64,000 bases of DNA from Polytrichum commune (taxonomy: Eukaryota; Streptophyta; Polytrichopsida; Polytrichales; Polytrichaceae). The notes under the pieces were generated by a model. The model was not told where the DNA came from, did not search any database, and saw nothing but the letters and a program-made list of their open reading frames with translations. The stretch is from positions 28,954,001 through 29,018,000 of the forward strand of contig OX485803.1 of the NCBI GenBank assembly GCA_950295325.1, read 5' to 3'. This document shows positions 34,601 through 45,556 of this stretch, piece after piece (the first letter of the stretch is position 1; every line of letters starts with the position of its first letter). The translations under genes and the position numbers were made by a program.

Positions 34601-35766
34601 GGCAAGCCCACTGCCGGTGACTGAAAAGTGCAGAGTCCCAGCAATCCCACTGCTGGCGGCTCGAAAGAATTAACACCTCACCACTCGTTCTCTCAACAGG
34701 TTACCTTTTTCAGAAAAAAGTGGGAGGGAGAAGGAAGGGACCCTTAAATATCCTTCCTCCCTCTTCCTTCCCCTGTTACCGTTTGGTTTAACGGAAAACG
34801 GTTACCAACCGTTTTCCGGCGGTTCTCACCAACGGTTTTACTAACATTTTTACCAACGGCTTTCTTTTCCCCCAACCGTCATAAGGCCTGTTATAACCGC
34901 CACTTCCGGGCCGTTGGGTAATCTTGGCGCGTCCGTTACTTGGTCCGGACCAATGGTTTGGACCATGATTACATGGTCCGCCCATCCTATTTGACGGACC
35001 GGTCATAGTACTTATTTAAAGTCGTTTTATCGCACGAGGCGGGGTTAGAATACTCTATTTCCTGGTACAATTAATTTTGTCCTAAGAGACCTTATTATCT
35101 TCAGATAAGCAAGGTAAAATACGGAAATGGAATCCGTATTTCCGTATTTCCGTCGAATTTGGACTCCCACAGAAAACTAAATAGAACCAAATAAAGAAAT
35201 AGGAAGAATTGAATGGTCCATCAAATTGTCGTTATTCCGTTCGTTGAGTTAGGGTGGTATGAGTCCCACCCGGTTGGGTGTATCAGAACCATCCCAATTC
35301 ACAAATTAGGTTTGCTTTGGTTTCAAGGCTGGTGCGTCTGCGCGTAGAATAGGTTGTAGGTTAAGGTTAGAACTAGATATGAAATTGGTTAGTGGAGTTT
35401 AAAGCCACACTAGTAAAAAACTAAGGCCCAACCTCCGGAGGTACTACGACGCATATTTAATCTCCCTTAAAAATCTAACTACTCACGTTATACACCTATC
35501 ATCCGGGTTCGGCTTAGGCGCCTGCAAATGCAGGCCACCTTCACCGAAGGGCTTGTGTGATACTTTTAGGCTCCCTCGAAAGGGGGTGGCCCAAAAGTAC
35601 CACACTGATCCCTAAACATGATCTGTATTATTGTCAGGTTCCATTGCAAGAAAATGAGTCAGAATGTGGCTTATTTCTTCTGCATTACATTTATAAGTTT
35701 GTTGAAAGTGCTCCAAAAGCAATGAAAGCTAGCGACTTGGATGGAGATTTTGAAGACCTAGGCATG
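25657..35766 (+). CDS. Ulp1/SENP-family SUMO protease (C48), split by an 8-kb intronic TE nest
   Basis: Exons: 25657-25752, 26060-26162, about 26411-26503, 26607-26744, 27159-27259 and 35638-35766. In order they encode RLDPLEFLNDTVINFYIK, YIQRPDFLGAKEKHRFHFFN, WTRGTNIFEKDYLFVPIHDK, LHWSLAIICFPGFESD (catalytic His) with CILHLDSM (catalytic Asp), EWKHGVEARELEGDES, and VPLQENESECGLFLLHY (Gln and catalytic Cys). These are the full papain-like set of a plant Ulp1/ULP2-type enzyme that cleaves SUMO from proteins. Most junctions agree in phase. The link 26744 to 27159 does not, so a small exon is missed or altered there. The 5' exons and the segment after residue ...FEDLGM are not found. Element A1 (27566-35604) lies wholly in the last intron. 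Confidence 0.8.
27865..28807. mobile_element. Element C: inverted-repeat transposon in A1, TA duplication
   Basis: The ends CCGTAGTTTAATAGCAGGTT and, inverted, CCGTAGTTTACTAGCAGGTT are flanked by TA on each side. The empty site is preserved in A2 (gactattagagg). The 943-bp interior has no gene but includes a diverged internal duplication: about 28195-28260 and 28375-28445 share cttccacctccaacaa and neighbouring words. TA duplication and long ends suggest a Tc1/mariner-type non-autonomous element. Confidence 0.8.
31050..35171 (-). mobile_element. Element B: 4.1-kb TG...CA element nested in A1
   Basis: It begins TGTGGGAACACG and ends GGACTCCCACA, so both ends share the 7-bp inverted TGTGGGA. 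GAAAA is duplicated on both sides (31045-31049, 35172-35176), and A2 shows the single-copy empty site (41275-41279, as TTTTC). The body is strikingly rich in TCCGG/CCGGA words. Two related blocks (about 31566-31685 and 31845-31975, sharing cttcagaagatcagat and the later cactacac region) form an internal direct repeat. No LTR pair was found by eye. A gag-like gene lies on the minus strand. Confidence 0.8.
32434..34513 (-). pseudogene. Gag-like / plant transposon protein of element B, decayed
   Basis: From ATG at 34513 the frame encodes MPEAREEDQRESIPVPLKAL and about 160 residues ending near ISLTMANTLFGAM. A frameshift near 34030 moves it into a frame with VNWGLIIQEIVGRALPHIG, FILHLYQHFDC, a Pro-rich linker, and a coiled-coil segment (ADRKELEQAKTENAHLTAQV). 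A TAG at 33085-33087 follows VGEVALV, after which the same frame continues as NPPSSAGPSQQ into an Arg/Ser/Pro-rich basic tail ending at 32434. The architecture (globular N part, coiled coil, basic tail) resembles gag-type proteins of plant retroelements. There is no zinc knuckle and no pol. Confidence 0.55.
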
Positions 35767-36073
35767 GTATGCTTCAGCCAGTGACTCTGTAATCAGTCGG
35801 CTTCTTGTTAGCCATGCATCTTTCTTGAGGCCAGTAGTTTCATTTTTGGAGTTGATTTTCAAGAGGGAATGGCCTGCATTGTTTTATGACTTGTAGTCAT
35901 TTTGAAAATAACCTCCTGATGCTTTACTTCTTGTCTTCCAGGTCTAAAATACAACCTACAACTTCTGATTTTGATTTGGACTCCTTTTGTCCAGTCACTT
36001 GTAACCTTCTTGTATTTCAGTATTTACAACTTGAGCATTTAGTTTATTGAATTGTTCCTACCTTTGGGCACAG
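35767..36073. other. Gap between Ulp1 exon and membrane-protein fragment
   Basis: A donor GTATGC at 35767 opens an intron, but the expected last Ulp1 exon is not found before the next coding block. Sequence here is unremarkable AT-rich DNA. The 3' end of the protease gene is probably deleted or too diverged to see. Confidence 0.4.
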
Positions 36074-36925
36074 GTGGCACTACCGTGGGCATCATAGTTG
36101 GCGGATTACTCCTTGCAGTCCCAGGAGCCTTTCTTGCATCTGTAAATATATTTCTAATTTATGGAATTTACCTGGGAGCACTAATTCGATACAAGGAATT
36201 TCGTCAACCAGAAGCTCGAAGAGACGGTAACCTACAAATCAATCAACATCAAGGACTTTTAAAGGTTCTAACTGGCACAGGATATCCAGGCAAGTGGATT
36301 AGGAAAAGTCATCTTGGATACACATTTTTGCCAAGGTATGGATTACTTTTTGAGGATCGTAAAGGCCCTCCAAAAATTGTTATTTTAGAGACCTCGCCTA
36401 ATCACACTAATAGCAATCACAGAGCTGAAAGCACCACATGGAGTGTGAATTCTGATGACGACATAAGTGATGAGGTAGAGATATCTTCCCTCGCTCAGAT
36501 TCTCGGAGGTGCCTAGGCAGCATACTTCCTTGTAGACCATTCAAGAATAATCACTCTGGGATTAGTATTTGGAGCCTAGACAAGATCAGATCACTCCTGG
36601 AGCCAAGTAAGTATAGTACTGAGTTTCACAGTCATCCAGCTTCTCTATGTGGTCATAACAAAACCATTTAGAAGCAGAGGCGTGCAGTTGGTTGAGACCA
36701 TATCTCTTCTGTGTGAAGTGGGGATTTTTGGAGTAGCCATAGCTCTACTAGTCAAAGGTGATCCCACAAAAAACCATCTGGAAGTAGGAATTGTCATGCT
36801 CATGTTCCTTCTCATTAGTTTTGTGGCTCAGCTGGTTAATGAATGGTATGCCCTCATGGAGCAGCTGATGTGTCTCTCAATGGTCGGACAACCCTCTCTC
36901 AAGGAGGGACTCAAACGGCTGGCAG
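36074..36925 (+). pseudogene. Multi-pass membrane protein fragment with in-frame TAG
   Basis: An exon from about 36074 (gcacag acceptor) to about 36503 encodes two hydrophobic segments (TVGIIVGGLLLAVPGAFLAS and VNIFLIYGIYLGALI), then a cytosolic-type stretch. A second block (about 36541-36925) reads ITLGLVFGA, TAG, TRSDHSWSQVSIVLSF, then QLLYVVITKPFRSRGVQLVE and two more hydrophobic helices (LLCEVGIFGVAIALLV, VGIVMLMFLLISFVAQLV), ending at a donor after KRLAG. The stop may be CAG-to-TAG. It looks like the C-terminal membrane region of a large plant protein whose name I cannot give. Upstream and downstream parts are absent. Confidence 0.5.
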
Positions 36926-37158
36926 GTTTGCACCACTCCCCAATCCTGTTGTTTCAAATTGGTGTTTGTAACTAAACTTCATGACAACTGCAAACACCGA
37001 ACCTGCTTATATTCTTCTCTACGTTAAGTTTCAGTGACATATATGTCCTGATGAGTTCGTTGGGGGCATATTGTGGTAGACCTTAAGTCTTAGAATCTGA
37101 ATAATATTCAAACAATGATGCGATAATGTATCCACCATCTAGTTTGGGATATCATTTT

Positions 37159-37248
37159 ACCTCTAAGTATGTTTTTTGCAAAAACCGCTATTTATGTAAG
37201 TATATTTTACCTCTAAGTATGTTTCTAGCAAAAACCGCTATTTATGTT
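37159..37248. repeat. Two tandem copies of a 49-bp unit
   Basis: tttacctctaagtatgtttt and tttacctctaagtatgtttc each continue as gcaaaaaccgctatttatg. Two copies only, with a few differences. Confidence 0.8.
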
Positions 37249-37259
37249 ATTTTTCAAAA

Positions 37260-37563
37260 GTTCACATTCTCATATTTACAAATGGTATTAAACCTTAGGA
37301 ATTTTTTTTAAAATGAATGGATGAAAAACATGTTAAATCATCTCTAGAATATGGCCATGTTAAATCATGTTACAAATGTTACACATTTTACACACCATCT
37401 GTGCGGTTACATGGCTTGTAGTCACGAAAGCATGACCCCAAAATGCAAAGTTCATTTTGTAACATGTATCCCCCCCTTGACGTTCATCCTCTGTCCAGGT
37501 AGGGGCAACCTATGTAATCTATGCATTTGTAACTTATATGTAAACCTAAATTTATGCTGGTGT
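37260..37563. repeat. 0.3-kb direct repeat, copy 1
   Basis: Nearly identical to 38894-39213 in the same orientation, starting gttcacattctcata and ending gctggtgt. The second copy has an extra insert of about 15 bp (tgatgatcattccca). TG...CA borders and a target duplication are not evident, so an LTR reading is not secured. A segmental duplication is an alternative. Confidence 0.85.
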
Positions 37564-38893
37564 TTATAAATCTATACATCGCATCCTAATTACATATGGT
37601 TGATTATTAGTGCTCGATAATAGTTGCAATCCTATATGATACGGGTATGATGCGCATGACCTTGTTGTTTAATGACATGGCCACGTACAGGAAGGTGTTC
37701 AATGTCGTGTAGTCATACTTGCATAGATACATGAACACACGATACACATGTATCTGCAATGTCCCCATTGGCATTTATTCTCCACTGTAGCATGTGTTGT
37801 AATTGTTGTATTTTTCCCATCTGTTCCTATATGCTTGTAGTACGTGCATTTGGACTATGTCATGTTGTCTTGGAGTCATGAGTGATGGGGTAGGATTTGA
37901 ATTGCATGAAATTTGGATATGAGAATGTAACGAATGGATGTTTAAGATATGTACCAATAGTTGACATGATATATCACACTCGTGTTGATGGAGTTGGAAA
38001 CCAAGAATTATAGTTTAAATATCTTAACCCAAGGTTCATCTTACAAATTAAATACCTTGCCTTTGATCCACTTTCATTTTCAAATTTTTGGAATGCTTTT
38101 TCATCCATAGGATGTAGCTTGTGATAATTTGACCGTGCAACATCCCTTTTTCGAAGCTAGAAAACTAATAGCATCTAGATTTACCAACAAATGGTCGTTT
38201 AATTCATACGGCAAGCACAAAGATTGTCAGAAATTTCTCTAAACTCTACGATTGTGATTTGTACATCTACCTCTACTTTAGAATTCTCGATAGCCATTAT
38301 ATTTAGACAACAACAATTTATAATAAACAATAACTCCCCCTTCATATATTATGTATATCTTCGCCTTCAAGAATCCCCTTTTATACATTCATATTATTTG
38401 ATTTGTGATGTCCACAGAGCATGCTAACCCCACAAATTCATGTTAATGGGCAAGAATCCAACTCCCAAAGTTCATAATGGTTCTCATGGCCTTAGCAATG
38501 TTTTGTTGCTCATTAATAGGGCTCAAGTTAACCTTGTGTTGGCAATATCCAAAGTAGATGAAGACAATTCATTAGGCTAATTGCTCTTTGTTTGCATGTT
38601 ATTAACCATGTTTGGTATTCTTTATGCCAACACATTTTAGTTTTATTCTAATAAATTAGTGTTGGCATTTTTCTTTTGTTTAAATATAATGAGATACAAA
38701 TATTTAATCATATTGGAAGGACTAAAATTCTTTGAATATCTCAACTAGAAATTGTGTGGATGCAACAAAAAAAGAACCTATGAACATGTTATTTTTGCAG
38801 TCTCAGGGGAAGTTTCATATAATTGAGGTTGTAATCTCAACTTTAAAGAGCCATTGTTATAGGGATATTGACCTCGTTCCATTATCGAAGGTT
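37564..38893. other. AT-rich spacer between the direct repeats, no gene
   Basis: No coding frame of note, no primer-binding site or polypurine tract that I could defend. Confidence 0.5.
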
Positions 38894-39213
38894 GTTCACA
38901 TTCTCATATTTTGATGATCATTCCCATACAAATGGTATTAAACCTTAGGAAAAATTTTTAAAATGGATGGATGAAAAACATGTTGAATCATCTCTAGAAT
39001 ATGGCCATGTTAAATCATGTTACAAATGTTACACATTTTACACACCATCTGTGCGGTTACATGGCTTGTAGTCACGAAAGCATGACCCCAAAATGCAAAG
39101 TTCATTTTGTAACATGTATCCCCCCCTTGACGTTCATCCTCTGTCCAGGTAGGGGCAACCTATGTAATCTATGCATTTGTAACTTATATGTAAACCTAAA
39201 TCTTTGCTGGTGT
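38894..39213. repeat. 0.3-kb direct repeat, copy 2, truncating the minus-strand gene
   Basis: The copy ends exactly where the last exon of the minus-strand transposase-like gene loses similarity to its relative at 2307-2564 (after ELDVVSTP). The reading frame then runs into repeat sequence (AKI, stop). So this repeat, or the event that brought it, cut the gene's 3' end. Confidence 0.7.
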
Positions 39214-42200
39214 GCTCACGACGTCCAACTCCTCGCCCAAATTTCGAGCTGTAGTGGGCGCGGTGCTTGGACCAGGAGTCCCAGAATCTTGCCAGTCAAA
39301 ATCCATCTGGCTGGGCAAGTCTTCCAAAGATTTCTCTTGGGTCATGGGTATATGGAACACCGGGCCAACATGCGAGTCACCCTGTATGGAGGGAGAGACG
39401 TTTGCGGCTCCTGCATCCAGCGGTGGGTCGACGTCCTCCGAGTCCTCTGCGAGCTTGTAACTTTGTACACCTTCTGAATGTCTTGCGAAATGCACCTCCG
39501 AATGCTTGCAACGCTCTCTCACAATATTGTCAGCAATATTTCGAAGGTCGTACATGTACTCTGAACGCTCCAGCGAGGGCACCATGATATCTGCCAACGT
39601 CGGACACACATGTATTGTTATTAAGATGACATTGGGGAAGGCCGCTAAATGGATAGCTTGGGCAGATTCAAGTCACATGTTATGAGTGCAAGTTCATTAC
39701 CTGGGTTCAAAAGAACATAACCGATGTCAATGTCCTCCCGATGTTGTAACCAGTGATCGTAGCATGCAAGGGGGCGCACAGGTGCTGCGGGTTTATCACG
39801 AATGACCCAAGCATTCAGCCAGGATTGCTTGTCATGGAAAGCCATGTCCTGCAGTGCCCGAAACTGGATGGACTGGCACCATAATTGCAAGTCTGCCCAC
39901 CAATCAGGCGTTGGATTCTTCAAATCCAACCAAGCAACATCAACCTCTGCATGCCACTACTGTCTCGAATCCACTTCCCTGGCGCCAGCGAACACAAGGA
40001 ACCCTTCCTCTTTCAAGTACCTCCTCGCCAAATGCCACGCACGCCATCCATCTCCGTCTTCTTCTTCAACCAGCTACAGCCATTTCGTAACGTTGCCAAC
40101 GGTTCCACCACTAAAAGGGTGCGATATGAGGGGGGGCATTAGACTGTGATATTTAAGGAGACAACGCAGAAATAGGACTAACCATGGTACAGGGTAAACC
40201 CGTTGAATATGTGATTGTTCCAACACCATAAACTGCACATTTATCCCTTCTACAACTGAGTGGTACAGAGGGTATGCGGGTCTAAAGCTGGAGCAAAGGG
40301 GATTAGCCACGAACGACAAGTAAAAAGGGTGCCAACCCCATGTGGCTTCAAGCAAACTGGGGTAATGTTCGTCATCCCAGGTCTTCATTGCGTTTGCAAT
40401 AGCTGCGTTCACCTTAGACTGCCGGTCGTCGTCCCACTTCTTGCGCTGCGCTGTCACGTTACGCATGACGAACATGTGTTGGACGTAGTCGATCATTGCA
40501 TCAACCTCTTTCACGAGTGCAGGGTCATTCCCTACCTTGCTGATTGTGGCTACTACCATCTGAGTCATTGATGGTCTCACATCCGGTCTACCCTGCAACC
40601 TCAACCAGTGCACATGTTACGAGCCATCAACCTGCATTCAGACATGTTACAAACATTGCACACAAGGCAGATTGGCGAGGCATGTTCAATGCACCTTACA
40701 ATGAACCTGGGGTCACAAATTACGACATGGAATTCAAAACGTGAATGACCCCGAAAACACAATTCAATGCATGGATTATCAGATGAGGCACCTGATGCGG
40801 TGGTGCGTGGAATCTGCCATAAGCTGCAAAGAGCCTTGTGGTACTTTTGGGCCACCCCCTTTCGAGGGAGCCTAAAAGTATCACACAAGCCCTTCGGTGA
40901 AGGTGGCCTGCATTTGCAGGCGCCCAAGCCGAACCCGGATGATAGGTGTATAACGTGAGTAGTTAGATTTTTAAGGGAGATTAAATATGCGTCGTAGTAC
41001 CTCCGGAGGTTAGGCCTTAGTTTTTTACTAGTGTGGCTTTAAACTCCACTAACCAATTTCATATCTAGTTCTAACCTTAACCTACAACCTATTCTACGCG
41101 CAGACGCACCAGCCTTGAAACCAAGGCAATCCTAATTTGTGAATTGGGATGGTTCTGATACACCCAACCGGGTGTGACTCATACCACCCTAACTCAACGA
41201 ACGGAATAACGACAATTTGATGGACCATTCAATTCTTCCTATTTCTTTATTTAGTTCTATTTAGTTTTCTAAGCGGGGGAACTTGGCCTAAGTCCCACCC
41301 TTCACACAAATTCCTTCTTAATTACTTACTTTTGTTTGCACGTCCTAACTTACTACATTAACATATTAGGCATCACCCCTTACCTCGGGTCTCTTGCCAA
41401 CAAGGGTTTACGATTTATTTTGTATGTTTTGATTGTTAAATGTGTTTACACTGGATAGACCACGAAATGCAACTCAATGGGACCAGGGTGACGGGCGACT
41501 TGTAAGTTCAACCTGTTGCGCAATCTTCATAAATTGGGGCCATTACTCCCAATCTATGGGGCCAACAACATAATAGTGGATTCGCGGGTCATTAACCCCA
41601 CCTTTCCACCAACAACATTCAGAGTGGTCGTGTCGGTGATTAATCCGACTTACCACACACGAAACTTGCTAATAAATGAAGCTACTACCACAAAACATAC
41701 CAAGGGCCCCGAAAACAATGGAATTGGGTACTCCCTTGGCGGTCAAGTGGTCAAGCCACTTGACCTTACGAGATAGGTGAGTGGGTTTAGAGATGCGTAC
41801 CTTAGCCGTGCTCCCTCCAATCCTAAATGGAAGGCTTAAGGTTAGTTAATTTACCTCAATTTTCCTCGGTTGATTTGGGCTTGATGTAGGCCGAGCCGCT
41901 ACCTCCTTCCTTGCTCCACTTTCCGAGCGTCGACCTTGCCTCCTTCTTTGTAACTAGTTTGGTAGTAAGCGTACCTTAGTTAACAATTAAAATATAAAGT
42001 GTTATTCTGCCCTGTAATTTAATCCTAAGCATAATATTTATACTTAGTGCACCAAATTATCTTTCCAATGATCTAAAAATCACTCTAATCGGATAAGAAA
42101 TGCAAAAGTTATGAGGGTTGGAAGTGTGAGGTCGATTCAACCGACCCTTCCAACCCACCTATCTACCTTCTAACTTCAAAAATTCATAGCACATTCCTTA

Positions 42201-44884
42201 CTACTTGGATCTAGGCTTTCCTTATACCATTGGAAAGCTATGAACAAGTTCTAACTAGAAAAATTATGACATCAGCAGGTTAAGCTAATAGAAATTCAGC
42301 GGACTCCTTGTAACACAGCAGTCAATCAAGAAGGCTTAAACTATGTATCTCGCCTTCAACAATTCATATCTAATTCAAATCTTAGTCAAATCAAACGTTC
42401 TATATGACCCTGGAGAGATATTAAAAAAATGTATTTGATAAAAATATGTGATTAGAAAGGTAAGCCGAAGTGAACCCAGCAGGTCCTCTGTAATGCAGCA
42501 GTCAACCAAAAGTTCTCAAACTATGTGTCCCATCTTGCACAATTCATATCTAATTCAAATCATGCTCAAATAAAATGTTCTAAGCCATTTTGGAAAGCTA
42601 CACAAAAGTTCTACTTGGGAAAAATATAATTTCTTGGAATTAAAATTCCTATTGGGCTTGCAGGTCTGATCCAGCAGCCGCTACCCACAAGACCACCCAG
42701 TTTTTTCTACTCCATCTTTGAAAATCCATAACTAATTGTCATCTCAACCAAATCACAAATGGGAAACGGCTATGGATAGCTATATGAAATCTCTCTAAGA
42801 GAAAAATGATAAGTATCTTGTTCTAGCTTTTGAACTAAGCCTTCAGGGCATTGGCAGATGAGGTCTATAATGCCTCTACTCAAAACTCTACCATCCAACC
42901 TACCTCTACAAAAGAAGGAATAATTTTGTTGGTGTGTTAATAAACACACAACCTAACTAGGAGAGAGAGAGTAGAGGAGGTTCTCAAGCCTTTCTTTTAG
43001 ACCATTGAGAATACATGCTAAAGGATTTTTTCCTAACTACATTGAAGCAGGGCTTCGCCCAAAAACTAGAGAAAGAGAGAGAGCTACAAGGTGGAAGGAG
43101 GGGTTTTTAAACCCTCTCACAAAAGGGTTGGACCCCTCCTCCACCGGATCCATTTTTCAAACCCTTTCCCGAAATTTTGGCTCGGGGGTTTTCCCGGTTG
43201 AGGTTGCCACCCTCTCGCCGAGGTGGCTCCGACAAAAAACCTTTAGAAATCTTTCTAATTTTTCCGCCATCGAGTTGGCAAGGGGGCAAGTGGGCAAGTA
43301 GCCCCCTTGCTCTCTTTCTTTTTTGTCTTCAAAAGTCTTCAAGCCGATTTTATCTTCTTACCTAAACCACCTCTAATAGTCTTGTGTGCCTCACACTAAC
43401 TAATAAACTAACACTTGCTTAGCTAGCATTTACTAACATTTGCTTAATAGCTAGCATCTACTAACATTTGCTTAGCTAGTTGTTTTTACTAGCTAGCACA
43501 TTTTTTCTACTTTGCTATCTTCTAGCACTACTTAGTTTCATTTTGACCTTCCTTCTTCTAGGCTAAATGCTAAATGAACTAATTTTTCCTAAATTCCCTA
43601 TCAATTCTAACTTTTAATGCTAACATTCTAACTAAAAGTGATCCCGCAGAGTGGTGGACCACTCAAAGGGTTCACAAGCCTGTCCATGAATGTTGGATCG
43701 TTCCTCCAATTGTCAACCTCTTCCTGGAATGCCGGGAATGAGCCGGACTCCAAGTCAAATTTCAACAATCCACACTGCAACAAATGAAACAGACCTGGGG
43801 GTTGTACTGGAGGCCTCAAAGGAGGTTTGGGGATGTCCATCTTGACAGACGCACGTGCAGCACTTGCAGCCTTGAGGTAGAAGGCATGCCGATCATGTCG
43901 GAGCCTCGCAGCAACATCATCCTCACCGCTTGAAGTGTCGTTACGAGGGATGGGCGTCACAGCTGGCATTGGGGCGGGAGGTGGCACATGTGGAACGGGA
44001 GTCGGAGGAGCCAGAATTGCACCCCTCTCCGGTGAGGGGCTGCGAGTCTGGATGGGCTTCACTAGAAGAGGTTGGGGAGGGGGGCCTGGCGAGGGTCGTG
44101 ACGAGCGTGCAGGGTTCGCTTTCTGCCTTTCACCACTTCCACTTGGGCGGGAAGGCTCCGCGTTAGTTTTCTTCTGCAGACGCTTGAACTGCCTCGGAGA
44201 GTGGTAAACTCTGTGGCCTTCCTCCAATTGTGCATGACTACGCTTCTTGGGCTGCGGTATGGGGGGGTCGTCGTTAGGGCTATCTTCGAGGTCCACGAAT
44301 TCTGTTGCCGCGGCTGGTGCACTACGTGGCTTTGGAGGACGTTCAGGTCGCGGTTTGCACGGCGCACTCCCCCCTCCCGTGGCCTGGCAAGCTGTCAACC
44401 TGTCAAGAGTGGGCTCCATGAAGCGCCGCTGTTGCACTTTTGCTCCAGGTGGGGGGAAAATGGGCTCCCGTAGCTCGGGATTGAGGTCTAGCCAAATAGA
44501 GTTGTCCTGCAAGCTTTCCCATACTGAACCATCCCCTCGGTGCAGCGCTAGTTTAAGATCCTTACCTTGCTTAGCTGTCTTCAAATTCGGATAGACAGGA
44601 AGTTCCCATCTGCAGCCAGTGGAGTCCACTGGTCCACACGGGCAGCCCACCACCCGGTGGTCCGTCAACCTCAACTTACTTGGAAAAGAGGCCTTGCAGT
44701 ATAGGCAGACCCAGTCATCCCTCGCCTTGTGCACATCTCTCTTGCGATTTCGAGTGCACTCCAATTTCAGCTCGATGTAGACGCGCCTCTTCACGCACTG
44801 CTCCACCCATCCAGAAAAAACTCTGTTCACGTAGTATACGATTTCGTCTTCCACCCCCAAAGACGTGTGTGCAGCAAAATCCAT
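39196..44884 (-). pseudogene. Zinc-finger transposase-like gene, interrupted by element A2 and 3'-truncated
   Basis: ATG at 44884 follows a leader acceptor (ttcttgcag). Exon 1 runs to 43677, is split by A2, and resumes 40831-40792. Exon 2 is 40592-40200, exon 3 is 39944-39701, and exon 4 starts at 39590 and ends in repeat DNA. With A2 and one AGCCT copy removed, all junction phases agree (about 760 aa). Near residue 65 WVCLYCKASF...DHRVVGCPCG gives C-x2-C...H...C, a BED- or C2HC-like finger. A long Pro/Ser/Arg linker follows. Exon 2 has VNAAIANAMKTWDDEHYPSL and exon 3 has VAWLDLKNPTPDWWADLQLW. The PTPDWW position recalls the hAT C-terminal region, but the hallmark hAT motif is missing. A transposase origin is likely; hAT membership is only a suggestion. 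Confidence 0.5.
40837..43676. mobile_element. Element A2: inverted 2.8-kb copy of element A
   Basis: Reverse complement of A1 over its whole length, lacking B and C and about 125 bp near 41390 that A1 has between short gaggtaagggg repeats. It is flanked by AGCCT (40832-40836 and 43677-43681). It sits in exon 1 of the minus-strand gene, whose frame is restored by removing A2 and one AGCCT. Differences from A1 are scattered substitutions and small indels, so both are moderately old. Confidence 0.9.
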
Positions 44885-45192
44885 AGTCTGCAAGAAACAA
44901 TGCAAATCAATAGCAAGGAAGAGCGCAGTCTGAGGGGGGAGCATGAATGAGGGGGGGGTGTAATTCTGAAGCTGCAGGAGCGTGCATAAACATGCGAGGT
45001 GCACGGTTTTGCATCCGTCAGAGGGAGGGATCGCACCAACAGCCATGGCCACAAGAAACGCTAGAAGGAGCGAACCCAAAAACTTGTCTTGAAAACATGC
45101 AGCCAGGTCCCTAAACCTGCAAATCCCAAACTGCCACCTAAAAACAAGTGTTGAAGTAAACCTCCAGCAGAACCCAAAAGATTCATAACAAT

Positions 45193-45500
45193 GAAGACGT
45201 TCAGAATAGTGTAAGCATACTGCCGACTCCCCCAGACACTGCCACCCACAAGAAAGAACACTGATAAACAACCCAACCCCAACCTGTAAAACCCACACTG
45301 CCACCCACAAGAAAGAACACTGATAAACAACCCAACCCCAACCTGTAAATCCCACACTGCCACCCACAAGAAAGAACACTGATAAACAACCTAACCCCAA
45401 CCTGTAAATCCCAGACTGGCACCTCCAAGAAATAACACTCATGAACAACCCAACCCAGAACCTGTAAATCCCACACTGCCACCCACAAAGAAGTCATTCA
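45193..45500. repeat. Minisatellite, 60-bp unit
   Basis: About five tandem units containing actgataaacaacccaaccc and tgtaaatcccacactgccac. They lie in the 5' leader intron or upstream region of the minus-strand gene. The same units recur at 46828-47300 inside a longer repeat of about 210 bp. Confidence 0.9.
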
Positions 45501-45556
45501 CAAACCCTAAGCCATAACCCAAGAGAATGAAACACTTAAAGACTTTCGCAACAGTG

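Larger units (their letters stand above)
27566..35604. mobile_element. Element A1: TG...CA element with 5-bp duplication, carrying nested elements B and C
   Basis: It starts TGTGAACCCTTTGAG and ends AAAAGTACCACA. The pentamer CTGAT flanks it (27561-27565 and 35605-35609). An inverted relative, A2, is at 40837-43676 and defines the same ends. TG...CA with a 5-bp duplication is the signature of LTR-retroelement integration. I see no pair of LTRs, so a long solo LTR or an LTR-like non-autonomous element is more likely than a complete element. Near the left end, GAGTGGTCCACCACTC is a perfect hairpin; the right end also folds (GTGGTACTTTTGGGC against GCCTAAAAGTATCAC). Without B and C the body is about 3.0 kb. 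Confidence 0.85.

Noticed and set aside
27566-35604. Element A as a Ginger-type DNA transposon (TGT...ACA ends)
   Set aside because: The duplication is 5 bp, there are no long inverted ends and no transposase; LTR-type borders fit better.
43930-44594. Plus-strand frames in the 44-kb region
   Set aside because: They overlap the better supported minus-strand zinc-finger/Pro-rich exon and are its shadows.
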